Assembly (NCBI RefSeq): GCF_000455605.1
Contig: NC_017025.1
Coordinates: 2,356,001-2,420,000, forward strand
From: Flavobacterium indicum GPTSA100-9 = DSM 17447
GTDB taxonomy: Bacteria; Bacteroidota; Bacteroidia; Flavobacteriales; Flavobacteriaceae
Length of the DNA: 64,000 bases
Direction of reading: 5' to 3'
Part shown: one piece after another, positions 28,615 through 36,594 of the stretch
Position numbering within the stretch: position 1 is the first letter of the stretch
Layout: every line of letters begins with the position of its first letter
Notes under the pieces: generated by a model
Seen by the model: the letters and a program-made list of their open reading frames with translations, nothing else
Databases searched by the model: none
Told to the model about the DNA's origin: nothing
Made by a program: the position numbers and the translations under genes

Positions 28615-29286
28615 CTAAATTAATTTTAAATTCTTTGCCGTCTGAATCAAAGCTTCATCGCTAGCTTTATTACCAGTTAATTCTCTTTTCAAAAATGCTT
28701 TTCTTTTTTCAATAGCACTTAAAGACAAATCAATATAATTAGGAAGGTCTTTTGTTTTTTTACCTTCTGCCAAACACATTATTATTTTAATATCAAATTC
28801 ATCTAAAGATAAATTAGATTTTAAATAATCTTGAATTACCTGAACAATTGTGGGACTTTTATAAATATCTCCTTCAATAACACTTTTCATTATTTTAGGA
28901 AATGTGTTAAAATTAATATCATTTTTAGAAATAAAGCACTCGGGATTAATCGTTTTAAACACATTATTAATTAAAAGCGTTTCCTTATGCATAGTTAACA
29001 TTGCTAATTTACAATTAGGAAACAACTGCCTGATTAATTTCGCTACACCTGACCCATCCATTATTTTCTCTTTTTCATAAGGCGGTAAGTTATAATCTAC
29101 AATTGCAAAATTTAAATCCTCATTAGACTTTTTTAGCATATGCAACATTTTAAAAGCTTCCTCACAATTAAAGGTCTTTCTAAAAACGGGGTTATCGACT
29201 ACTTTATTCAAAGTCAATAAACTCTGATAACCATCAACTGTCATTGGATGGTCATCTACTATTAAAATGTTGTAATTTGAAGTCAT
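28615..29286 (-). CDS. Response regulator with atypical C-terminal domain
   Basis: This 223-residue protein has a receiver domain with acidic residues D11-D12 and the phospho-acceptor D64 (AIVDYNLPP). The C-terminal half (about 155-223) looks like a shortened or diverged LuxR-type helix-turn-helix: DEFDIKIIMCLAEGKKTKDL, then LSLSAIEKRKAFLKREL. It shares the ending and this pattern with the regulator at 36595-37260, so the two are paralogues. It is divergent from a LytTR gene with 82 bp between. Its kinase is probably the TPR kinase at 30603-32609. Confidence 0.88.
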   Translation of the reverse strand: MTSNYNILIVDDHPMTVDGYQSLLTLNKVVDNPVFRKTFNCEEAFKMLHMLKKSNEDLNFAIVDYNLPPYEKEKIMDGSGVAKLIRQLFPNCKLAMLTMHKETLLINNVFKTINPECFISKNDINFNTFPKIMKSVIEGDIYKSPTIVQVIQDYLKSNLSLDEFDIKIIMCLAEGKKTKDLPNYIDLSLSAIEKRKAFLKRELTGNKASDEALIQTAKNLKLI

Positions 29287-29368
29287 ATATAAACCGTAAT
29301 TCTTTATAAAATAAACCGTATTTAAATTCTGAAATGATAAGTAACTTGCATCAAAATTAAACTTTTCT

Positions 29369-30064
29369 GTGCAATACTCCTACATCATAATAGATTCAGA
29401 AAATAAAGTTATAGAAAAAAAAGAATTTTTAAACTCTTTTAACGAATTATTGTGCTTAGGAATTTACAATGATTATGATGCTGCTTTTAATGCTATTTTA
29501 GAAAGAAAGCCCGATTTAATTTTTTTCAATTTTAACGAAGATATTCCAATTTCATTATTGTCAGAATTATTAAATTACAGCGACAACACTCCTTATGTAA
29601 TTGGCATTAATGCGGAAGAAAGAGCGGCTTATCAAGCAATTAAACATAACATTTCAGATTTTATGTTGTTTCCTTTAAAAGAAGCAGAAATTAGAAAGTG
29701 TATTTTAAAATTTTTAAAAGCAACAAAAAAAAAGAAATTAGAAAAAATATGCGTTAAAACGAGTGGCGATTACAATTTCATTAATTTAAGCGATATCTTA
29801 TTTGTCAAAGCCGATAACAACACTACTGATTTTTACTTAAATACGGGCAAAATTATTACCGGATTTAAGACCATGAAACATTATGAAAGTGCATTACCTT
29901 TCTATTTTTTCAGAATTCACAATAGCTACATTGTCAATATCAATCATATTAGTCGAATCAATGTGAGCAAATCAAGTGTCTTTTTAAACAATGACCATCA
30001 AATCCCTTATTCAAGATCACATAAAGACACTATTGACATCATTATTGATAAAATTGAAAATTAA
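29369..30064 (+). CDS. LytTR-type DNA-binding protein with degenerate receiver
   Basis: This 231-residue protein starts at GTG 29369; no ATG is available nearby in frame. The N-terminal half (about 1-120) folds like a receiver, but the expected phospho-acceptor Asp is Asn (N54 in LIFFNFNEDIP). The C-terminal half (about 130-228) is a LytTR domain (KTSGDYNFINLSDILFVKADNNTTDFYL, then FFRIHNSYIVNINHISRI). It should bind DNA without classical phosphorylation control. The palindrome 30126-30169 lies just downstream, at the promoter of the lipoprotein gene, and is a reasonable target. Confidence 0.88.
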   Translation: MQYSYIIIDSENKVIEKKEFLNSFNELLCLGIYNDYDAAFNAILERKPDLIFFNFNEDIPISLLSELLNYSDNTPYVIGINAEERAAYQAIKHNISDFMLFPLKEAEIRKCILKFLKATKKKKLEKICVKTSGDYNFINLSDILFVKADNNTTDFYLNTGKIITGFKTMKHYESALPFYFFRIHNSYIVNINHISRINVSKSSVFLNNDHQIPYSRSHKDTIDIIIDKIEN

Positions 30065-30125
30065 TTTTTTTTTCAATCACTTTCAATTTAATACCAACTA
30101 CTAGTACAGAACCACCAATTACTAT

Positions 30126-30172
30126 ATCTAGCTAAAAAACAGTACTTTACAAATAGTATTTAGCTAGATTTG
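30126..30172 (+). promoter_or_regulatory. 11-bp palindrome overlapping a -7 box
   Basis: ATCTAGCTAAA (30126-30136) is perfectly repeated in inverted form at 30159-30169 around a 22-base centre. The right arm overlaps the -7 box TAGATTTG (30165-30172). Transcription would start near 30179 and give a leader of about 145 bases before the lipoprotein ATG. The arrangement suits a repressor or a DNA loop; I infer a binding site for the regulator encoded just upstream. Confidence 0.6.
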
Positions 30173-30324
30173 CATAGTACAAAAATAACAATGAAGCTTC
30201 ATAATCGTTTGTAAAAGGGAAAATTACAAACCAATTTTCGAAACAACAATCCCTGGTTGTCTCGAATCAATTTCTTATCAAATAAGAAAAAATGTAATTA
30301 ATCAATTTCTAAAAAAACAAAATT

Positions 30325-30576
30325 ATGAAAACTAAATTAGCATTTATCGCACTTATCAGTGTAACAGTATTTTCTTGTTCAACTGATGACTTACAAGTTG
30401 AAAATCCAACTTTTACAAAAAATAACTTGAAAATTAATTCAATTTCAGAAACTGAAAATATGTCTAACACAATGAGAGAAGATGATTCAGTTAATAAAAA
30501 TCAGGATACAACATTTGTAATTCCAGATCCAATTCCTGTAATTGGCGATCCGCTTAAGCCTAAAGGAAAAGATTAA
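30325..30576 (+). CDS. Small exported lipoprotein, set 1
   Basis: This 83-residue protein has a lipoprotein signal peptide with lipobox TVFSC (Cys at residue 18), followed by STDD. The mature part is polar and disordered in character and ends with a Pro/Lys tail (VIPDPIPVIGDPLKPKGKD). No known domain is visible. It lies 26 bp before a TPR sensor kinase that is itself lipoprotein-like. A similar small lipoprotein precedes another TPR kinase at 34686, so I infer a functional link. Family unknown. Confidence 0.8.
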   Translation: MKTKLAFIALISVTVFSCSTDDLQVENPTFTKNNLKINSISETENMSNTMREDDSVNKNQDTTFVIPDPIPVIGDPLKPKGKD

Positions 30577-30602
30577 TTTTATATATTTGAATAAAAAAAC
30601 TA

Positions 30603-32609
30603 TTGAATAAGTTATATTTTATTTTAGGACTAGTGATATTTCTTTTTTCATGCGAAAAAAAGGAAAGTGAATATGATTTTAGTAAAAATAATATACTAGA
30701 AGATTACAACTATAAAAAGTTATCTAAAACAAAAAAGGAAAAGTATTTAGATTCAATTTTTAAAAATATATCAACAAAAAATGATTCTATTAAAATTAAT
30801 TTATTATTCAATATTGCTTCAGAATATTATTTTTTAGATTTAAATAAAAAATATTTAAAAGTATCCAGAGATATTTTAAAATTAGCAATACAAAAAAAAG
30901 ATTCTTTCTCAATTGGACGTGCTTATTATTATATTGGTGATGCTTATGAATTTAAAAAAAATGACAGTGCTTATTTTTATTATAAAGAATCAGAAAATAT
31001 TTACAGAAAAACAAAAGATTTAGGTAGACTTGCTAAAGTGTATTATAATAAGGCCCATTTATTATATTATGAAAGCAATTTCATTGAAAGCGAAAAACAA
31101 GTTTCAAAAGCTTTAGTATGTCTTATAAATTCAAATAACTATGAATTATTATACATGTGTCATGCCTTGCAATTCGGAAATTTATTAGAATTGGAAGATT
31201 ATGAAAATGCATATAGTTATTATAAAAAAGCGAAAATTTATCTTGACAAACAAAAACAGAAAAATGCCAATTATTCAAATTTTGAAAATTATTCAACATT
31301 ACTTGCAAATGATTTAGCAACTTGGTATGTAAAACAAAAAAAATACAATGAAGCCGTATACACTTTAAACAAAATTGTCAATGAAAACTTAAGAAAAAAA
31401 AATCCTTATTTATATGCTGTTTTGTTAAATAATCATTCGACAAACAAGATGAAAGCAAATATTTTAAAGGATGTTGAAAAAGAAAAGCATTATTCTCTTA
31501 AATATTTTACTGATAATAATTTAGAGAAAAATAATGTCTATGTTTTTAGTGATTTAGCTGATTATTATCTAATTAAAAAAGATACCGCTAAGGCAGTAAA
31601 TTTTTTATATCAAACTCAAAAGTTAGCGTATAAATATGAAATTGGACAAGAAATCTTAAAATCTTTAAATACATTATCTAAAATAGATATAAAAAACAAA
31701 GATTATTATAAAGATAAATATTTACAAACCAATGATAGTATTTCGAAAAAACAAAGAATAAGTAAAGAAACATTTTCGAGAATTGAATACGAAACATCCA
31801 AAGTTGAAAATGAGAATAAGGTATTAACCAAGAAGAATTTATTTTTATTAATTAGTTCAATAGGTATAGGATTTATTTTGTTATCAATAATTTTTTACAA
31901 ACAAATTAAGGCTCAAAAAAGAGAATTCATTTTACTAGAAGAAAAGAAAAAAGCTGAAAAAGAAATTTATCAACTATTTCAAGATCAACAAATAGAAATG
32001 CTTCGTATGCGAGAAAGAGAACAAAACAGAATCGCAAAAGAATTACACGACGGTGTTATGAATCAAATTTATGGTGTACGCTTAAATCTAGGAATGCTAA
32101 ATGGATTTGATGAAGAGGAGATAAAGGAAAAAAGATTGTATTATATTGAAATGTTGCAAAAAATAGAGGGCGAAATTAGAGAGATTTCACATGATTTACA
32201 TGGCGAAAATAAATTTGAAGAAATTGATTTCAAAAGTATATTGGAAGAATTAACGCATTCACAAAATAATTTATCCAGAACAATATTTGAAAGCGAAATT
32301 GACCCAACCATTTCTTGGGATGCTATTTCTAGTATTATAAAAATCAACATCTACAGAATTGCGCAAGAATTATTTCAAAATACGCTTAAATATGCTAACG
32401 CAGCAAAATGCACTTTTAAAATAACACAATCGGAAAATGAATTACTAATTGAAGTAAAAGATGATGGTGTTGGATTTAATTCAGATGAAGCAAAAAACGG
32501 AATTGGATATAAGAACATCCGGGAAAGAATTGGAACTATAAATGGAACTATTAAATTAAACTCTGAAATAAATAAAGGAACAGAAGTAACAATAAAAGTA
32601 TTAATTTAA
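30603..32609 (+). CDS. Lipoprotein-type TPR sensor histidine kinase, set 1
   Basis: This 668-residue protein must start at TTG 30603, as an in-frame stop lies at 30588 and no ATG follows that keeps the signal peptide. The N-terminus is a lipobox (FLFSC, Cys 17). TPR repeats fill about 60-390, one membrane helix is at about 413-432, a coiled coil follows, and the phospho-accepting H482 is in RIAKELHDGVMNQIYG. The HATPase domain has NTLKYANA and DDGVGF. The lipid anchor on a sensor kinase with a second membrane helix is unusual. Its partner is probably the regulator at 28615-29286. It overlaps the end of the next gene (minus strand) by 4 bp. Confidence 0.88.
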   Translation: MNKLYFILGLVIFLFSCEKKESEYDFSKNNILEDYNYKKLSKTKKEKYLDSIFKNISTKNDSIKINLLFNIASEYYFLDLNKKYLKVSRDILKLAIQKKDSFSIGRAYYYIGDAYEFKKNDSAYFYYKESENIYRKTKDLGRLAKVYYNKAHLLYYESNFIESEKQVSKALVCLINSNNYELLYMCHALQFGNLLELEDYENAYSYYKKAKIYLDKQKQKNANYSNFENYSTLLANDLATWYVKQKKYNEAVYTLNKIVNENLRKKNPYLYAVLLNNHSTNKMKANILKDVEKEKHYSLKYFTDNNLEKNNVYVFSDLADYYLIKKDTAKAVNFLYQTQKLAYKYEIGQEILKSLNTLSKIDIKNKDYYKDKYLQTNDSISKKQRISKETFSRIEYETSKVENENKVLTKKNLFLLISSIGIGFILLSIIFYKQIKAQKREFILLEEKKKAEKEIYQLFQDQQIEMLRMREREQNRIAKELHDGVMNQIYGVRLNLGMLNGFDEEEIKEKRLYYIEMLQKIEGEIREISHDLHGENKFEEIDFKSILEELTHSQNNLSRTIFESEIDPTISWDAISSIIKINIYRIAQELFQNTLKYANAAKCTFKITQSENELLIEVKDDGVGFNSDEAKNGIGYKNIRERIGTINGTIKLNSEINKGTEVTIKVLI

Positions 32610-32875
32610 TCATATTTTTTCAACCATTCCCAGGCTGCTTTTTTTACCCATCCTTGTTTCATTTGATGGGTAACCTCTGAGATAAAAAACTGGTCTGGAT
32701 TATTAGTTACTTTTTTTATTTTCTCATTCCATTGTTCAATAGATTCTTCTGTTTTTACTAGCCAAACAGAACCAAAGAGTCTGTAATAAGAATTGGCAGA
32801 TTTTAACACGTTGAAAAGTGAATCATAATCTGATTTAACATTTAAAATATCATATGTAATAATAAATACTGACAT
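32606..32875 (-). CDS. Cas2/VapD-like small protein
   Basis: This 89-residue protein begins MSVFIITYDILN and contains YRLFGSVWLVKTEESIEQW and FFISEVTHQMKQGW, a pattern shared by small ferredoxin-fold proteins related to Cas2 and VapD (often labelled SinR-like in databases). No other cas gene and no CRISPR array is near, so this is a stand-alone relative, possibly a toxin-type RNase or a DNA-binding protein. It is convergent with the kinase gene. Confidence 0.65.
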   Translation of the reverse strand: MSVFIITYDILNVKSDYDSLFNVLKSANSYYRLFGSVWLVKTEESIEQWNEKIKKVTNNPDQFFISEVTHQMKQGWVKKAAWEWLKKYD

Positions 32876-33079
32876 AAATAATTTAAAAAATCCAAAACCA
32901 TAATCTACAATAAAACCCCAATTTTATTCTTAAATTATTTTATTAATACTAAATAAAAAAATTACTACCCCTAATTTTTTCAAAAAAACCCAAAAAATTA
33001 AAATAACTTTTTGATTATGATTTTGGATACTGCTAAATTAGGTATTCGTAACAAGAACATATTACGGTTTTTTAAATTA

Positions 33080-33379
33080 TTATTTACGGTTTAATTTTAT
33101 TTTACAATATTGTTTTTTTGTATTTAAATAAAACAAGCACCACTTTAACGAAATAAAAAATATAACTGATGAAAACAAAGAAATAAAAATTGTTTTTGTT
33201 ATAAAAATTATAGTATCAAAATGCTTTTCTCCGTTAAAAATAAAGAAATAGGAATTTAATAGTAAAAATGAAAGAAGTAAAATTGAAAAAAAAAATAAAA
33301 TAAATAAATCATCTAATACATTCCATTTTATTCCATTTTTATAATTAAATGTTAACTCTCTAAAAAAATAAATATTAAA
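33080..33379 (-). pseudogene. Probable remnant of a membrane protein gene
   Basis: A reading frame of 99 codons ends at a TAA (33080-33082) and has no in-frame ATG, GTG or TTG near its beginning. The translation reads like the end of a real protein: NIYFFRELTFNYKNG, then KWNVLDDLF, two long hydrophobic helices, NGEKHFDT and a basic tail (KIKLNRK). AT-rich DNA favours such hydrophobic frames by chance, so confidence is limited. Confidence 0.3.
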
Positions 33380-33400
33380 TTATCAATTTTGATTTTTAAG

Positions 33401-33433
33401 AATAAGTCATTTTAAAAAAATGGCTTATTTTTT
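33401..33433 (+). terminator. Terminator-like hairpin without an obvious gene
   Basis: AATAAGTCATTTT (33401-33413) pairs with 33417-33429 (one G.T pair) and is followed by a T-run on the plus strand. No plus-strand gene ends before it; it may be what is left of a lost gene. Confidence 0.5.
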
Positions 33434-33503
33434 ATACAACTATTTTGATGAAAGATGCAGACTGAATAAGTTTTTACTTTTTAATCCAAAAATATATTTC
33501 TTA

Positions 33504-34358
33504 CTAATTAACGCGTTTTACATATTTATTCACAATATATTCACTCACAGGCTTTAATGCCTTTCCTGTTTCAGGATGTACACCATGAGTATTAAAAAAT
33601 TCGGGCTTTCCTTCCACTTTACAATACCATAACACCGCCTTTCCATTTTTAAAAAAAGTAGTGGTATCCGAAACCTCTATTTTAAGTAATTGACTTTGAT
33701 GCTCATCGAATGGGATGCTTTCATTACGGTACAATAATCCCTGTTGTTCATTTTCATTGGTACAATCCACAACCTCATAATGATTTTTTTGCCACTGCAT
33801 ACATTGTGGTTCAGGTGCCAGTAATGTTTTTGCTGTAAAACCTATAGAAGTTAATCCAATTAAACCTAAAAATCCAATAGCAATTTTCTTCCTTATTTGT
33901 GCTGTAGGTAGTGGTTTTTGAGGCGCTTCTACTTCAAGTATTTCTAATCCCATATTAGATTTACTAGTTGCTATTTTATCTTCTTTTTCCAAATTAATAT
34001 CTGAAACTAAAAACAGACTAAATGGACGATATTCATAATTAACCAATATTGCTATTAGATTTAATGAATTTTGACTAGTTGATTGAGATTTTCCATTCAA
34101 AAAATTACAAATCTTTTTTAGTTTTTCTACATCAATAGTTTCAATAGCTTTTCTTAATTGAATATCGGGCTTTGTTTTAAAAAACAATTCAAAAACTTCT
34201 TGATCTTTTTTACACAGTCCTTTATCATGAAGAATCAAGCATAAATCTCGCAATTGAGCAGGAGAAGGTTTTAGTAGAAAACCAGAATAAACCTTACTTT
34301 TTTCAACTTCATATTTGCTTCTTACGGCAAGAATGTAATCATCAAATGTTTTAGCCAT
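33504..34358 (-). CDS. Membrane protein of unknown function
   Basis: I choose the ATG at 34356-34358 (284 residues); another in-frame ATG lies at 34374-34376. About 1-150 is a helical cytoplasmic domain (MAKTFDDYILAVRSKYEVEKSKVYSGFLL, then LRDLCLILHDKGLCKKDQEVFELFF), with one membrane helix at about 163-182 and a C-terminal extracytoplasmic part holding the two-Cys segment PQCMQWQKNHYEVVDC. I do not recognise a named family. It is divergent from the second lipoprotein/kinase set and could be linked to it. Confidence 0.7.
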   Translation of the reverse strand: MAKTFDDYILAVRSKYEVEKSKVYSGFLLKPSPAQLRDLCLILHDKGLCKKDQEVFELFFKTKPDIQLRKAIETIDVEKLKKICNFLNGKSQSTSQNSLNLIAILVNYEYRPFSLFLVSDINLEKEDKIATSKSNMGLEILEVEAPQKPLPTAQIRKKIAIGFLGLIGLTSIGFTAKTLLAPEPQCMQWQKNHYEVVDCTNENEQQGLLYRNESIPFDEHQSQLLKIEVSDTTTFFKNGKAVLWYCKVEGKPEFFNTHGVHPETGKALKPVSEYIVNKYVKRVN

Positions 34359-34376
34359 AACGGAATTTTTAAGCAT

Positions 34377-34685
34377 TTATCAGTATTCTTTGGAATTACC
34401 AGAATTATCGGAATTCCTTATAAACACTCACACAAAAACGCAATTCCTTTGATTCAGAATCAGTTCTTGTTTTAACTAGCTATTGAAACAAATGTACAAA
34501 ACTGATTTCAAAAAAGTGTTGCTATACAGAACCGAATTTTTATTCGGGAAGTATAAAATGAACGTTCTGTAGTGGCACACTTTCACTTCCCAAATACAAA
34601 AAAGGCCGGAGTTTCTCAACTCTAAAAACCGACTTCGGAATAATTCCGAACAGCCAAAATTATGTTCAATTTAAATTTTAAAAAA
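34377..34685. other. Intergenic region with repeats and hairpins before lipoprotein set 2
   Basis: No gene is seen. It holds three 9-bp direct repeats (GGAATTACC, AGAATTATC, GGAATTCCT at 34392-34418) and, before the lipoprotein ATG, hairpins CCGAAT-TTTT-ATTCGG (34532-34547), GAGTT-TCTC-AACTC (about 34610-34623) and TTCGGAA-TAA-TTCCGAA (34634-34650). If transcribed they would form a structured leader. No exact TAnnTTTG box was found. Confidence 0.5.
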
Positions 34686-34892
34686 ATGAAAAAATATGTA
34701 TTCATCGCTTTCGTAGCATTAAGTAGTTTTGCCATTTCATGTACAACTGATAAGGATTTCCCAACTTCTAACTCCAACGCAAAAATTCAAAAATTGGATA
34801 ATACCTTATTGCAAAAAGAGGGCGACACCATTGCAGAAGGTGATACAGGTGGTCAAGGAGGTTCCACACCAATAAAACCCCCTAAACCATAA
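34686..34892 (+). CDS. Small exported lipoprotein, set 2
   Basis: Started at ATG 34686 (68 residues) to give a lipoprotein signal peptide with lipobox FAISC (Cys at about 19), followed by TTDKD. The mature part is polar, with EGDTIAEGDTGGQGG and a proline-lysine end (STPIKPPKP). It matches the lipoprotein of set 1 (30325-30576) in size, in the S-C-(S/T)-T-D start after the lipobox and in the Pro/Lys tail, but not in the middle. It precedes a TPR kinase by 52 bp. Confidence 0.8.
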   Translation: MKKYVFIAFVALSSFAISCTTDKDFPTSNSNAKIQKLDNTLLQKEGDTIAEGDTGGQGGSTPIKPPKP

Positions 34893-34944
34893 TTCATAAT
34901 TTATTCTATTTTACATTTTGAAATAGATTTCTTAATTTCGGGAA

Positions 34945-36591
34945 ATGATACTAAAAAAAGTACTTTTCCCGATTTTAATTTGTATGCTCTTATTTTCATG
35001 TGATACAGACATTTTATCACAAAAAAAATACGATGAATATACTAGCAAAGGAAATGATTTATTTAAAAAAAATCAGTTTGATTCAGCCTATGTGTATTTT
35101 GAAAAATCTAAGTCTTATTCTTCTAAAGTAAACAATGAAAACACAATCATTTATCCTCTATTAATGCTTTCAGAAATTCAAAGATTAAAAAATGATTATC
35201 ATGGATGTGAAGAGAATTTAACTGAGGCTTTAAAATACGTTACAGCAACTACAGACAGAAGTTATTTAATATTTATGTATAACAACTTCGCTTTATCCTA
35301 CTCAGAATTAGCGGATTATAAAGAGGCCTTAAAATATTACAATTTAAGTCACAAATTAGCCACCACTTTAAAAGCTAAATTAATTATTCAAAATAACATT
35401 GCTTATAACTACTTAAAGCAAAATAAATTTACGGAAGCCAAAAAAGTATTAAGCGCTATAAAGGATAATGACTCCCTTAAAAACGACACGATTACCTACG
35501 CCCGAGTTTTAGACAATTTGGGATATACTCAATTTAAATTAAACGAATCGAATGGTATAAAAAATTTATTTGAAGCTCAACGCATTAGAAAAAAAAGTAA
35601 AGATGAAATTGGACTAACTGCTACCTCCATGCATTTAGCAGAATATTACAGTCAATCTAACAAGGATACTGCAAAAGCATATGCAATTCAAGCATTAAAA
35701 TTCGCATCAAAAATTAAAAACCCTGATGATAAAATTGAGGCATTACAATTTTTAACCAAATTATCAGATGGTAAAAATGCCAAAGACTATGCTCTACAAA
35801 CTTTCACATTAACTGATAGCTTAGTGAAAGCAAGAAAAGTTGCTAAAAATCAATTTGCAAAAATAAAATACGATTCCAAACAAGCACTTAACGAACTTGA
35901 AAAACAAAAGCGTCACAAAGAATTTTTAATTTTAGGAATTATTTCCCTTTTTGGAATTGGATTATTTGCTTATTACAAAATCAAGAAAAGAAACCACAAA
36001 AAAATTAGAGAAACAGCTTATCAAACAGAAACTCGAATTGCAAAAAAACTGCATGACGAATTAGCAAATGATGTCCACAATACTATTGCTTTTGCTGAAA
36101 CACAAGATTTATTAAATCCTAAAAACAAAGATACTTTATTAGAAAACTTAGAAACTATTTACAACCGAACAAGAAATATATCTAACGAAAATAAAGACAT
36201 TGACACCGGCGAATTATATCTTGAAAAATTAAAAGCCCTACTTGCGTCATATAATTCGGCCGATCGAAACGTCATTGTAAATGTAGCTGCTTTTCATCAA
36301 ATAAAAACGTCTAAAGAAGTAAAAATTGTAGTGTATCGAGTATTGCAAGAATTAATGGTTAACATGAAAAAACACAGCCAATGTACCATAGCGAGTATTA
36401 CTTTTACAACGAGCAATAAACAGTTACAAATTAACTATTCTGATAACGGAATTGGTACGGATAACTTAATAAATTTAAAAAATGGTCTTCAAAATGCGGA
36501 AAACCGTATTCTTTCTATTAATGGAACACTTACTTTTGACACAGCACTTAATAAAGGGTTTAAAGTTAAAATTCAGATTCCAAAACCATAA
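34945..36591 (+). CDS. Lipoprotein-type TPR sensor histidine kinase, set 2
   Basis: This 548-residue protein has a lipobox (MLLFSC, Cys 19), TPR repeats in about 30-300, one membrane helix at about 326-345, and a diverged phosphotransfer helix with H370 in RIAKKLHDELANDVHNT. The HATPase domain has ELMVNMKKHS and DNGIGT. It shares the architecture of 30603-32609 and, less closely, that of the kinases at 4122 and 5878, which carry ordinary signal peptides. Its regulator follows after 3 bp, so this is a clear kinase-regulator pair. Confidence 0.9.
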   Translation: MILKKVLFPILICMLLFSCDTDILSQKKYDEYTSKGNDLFKKNQFDSAYVYFEKSKSYSSKVNNENTIIYPLLMLSEIQRLKNDYHGCEENLTEALKYVTATTDRSYLIFMYNNFALSYSELADYKEALKYYNLSHKLATTLKAKLIIQNNIAYNYLKQNKFTEAKKVLSAIKDNDSLKNDTITYARVLDNLGYTQFKLNESNGIKNLFEAQRIRKKSKDEIGLTATSMHLAEYYSQSNKDTAKAYAIQALKFASKIKNPDDKIEALQFLTKLSDGKNAKDYALQTFTLTDSLVKARKVAKNQFAKIKYDSKQALNELEKQKRHKEFLILGIISLFGIGLFAYYKIKKRNHKKIRETAYQTETRIAKKLHDELANDVHNTIAFAETQDLLNPKNKDTLLENLETIYNRTRNISNENKDIDTGELYLEKLKALLASYNSADRNVIVNVAAFHQIKTSKEVKIVVYRVLQELMVNMKKHSQCTIASITFTTSNKQLQINYSDNGIGTDNLINLKNGLQNAENRILSINGTLTFDTALNKGFKVKIQIPKP

Positions 36592-36594
36592 CCT

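Larger units (their letters stand above)
32876..33503. other. AT-rich stretch without an intact gene
   Basis: 628 bp of very AT-rich DNA. It contains a gene remnant on the minus strand (33080-33379), a direct repeat of TTACGGTTT at 33062 and 33085, and a hairpin at 33401-33433. No intact gene with a start codon was found. Confidence 0.5.

Noticed and set aside
33062..33093. Third copy of the TTACGG palindrome
   Set aside because: TTACGG occurs twice in direct, not inverted, orientation and has no -7 box at the right distance.
32606..33503. CRISPR locus beside the Cas2-like gene
   Set aside because: No repeat-spacer pattern and no cas1 were found nearby.
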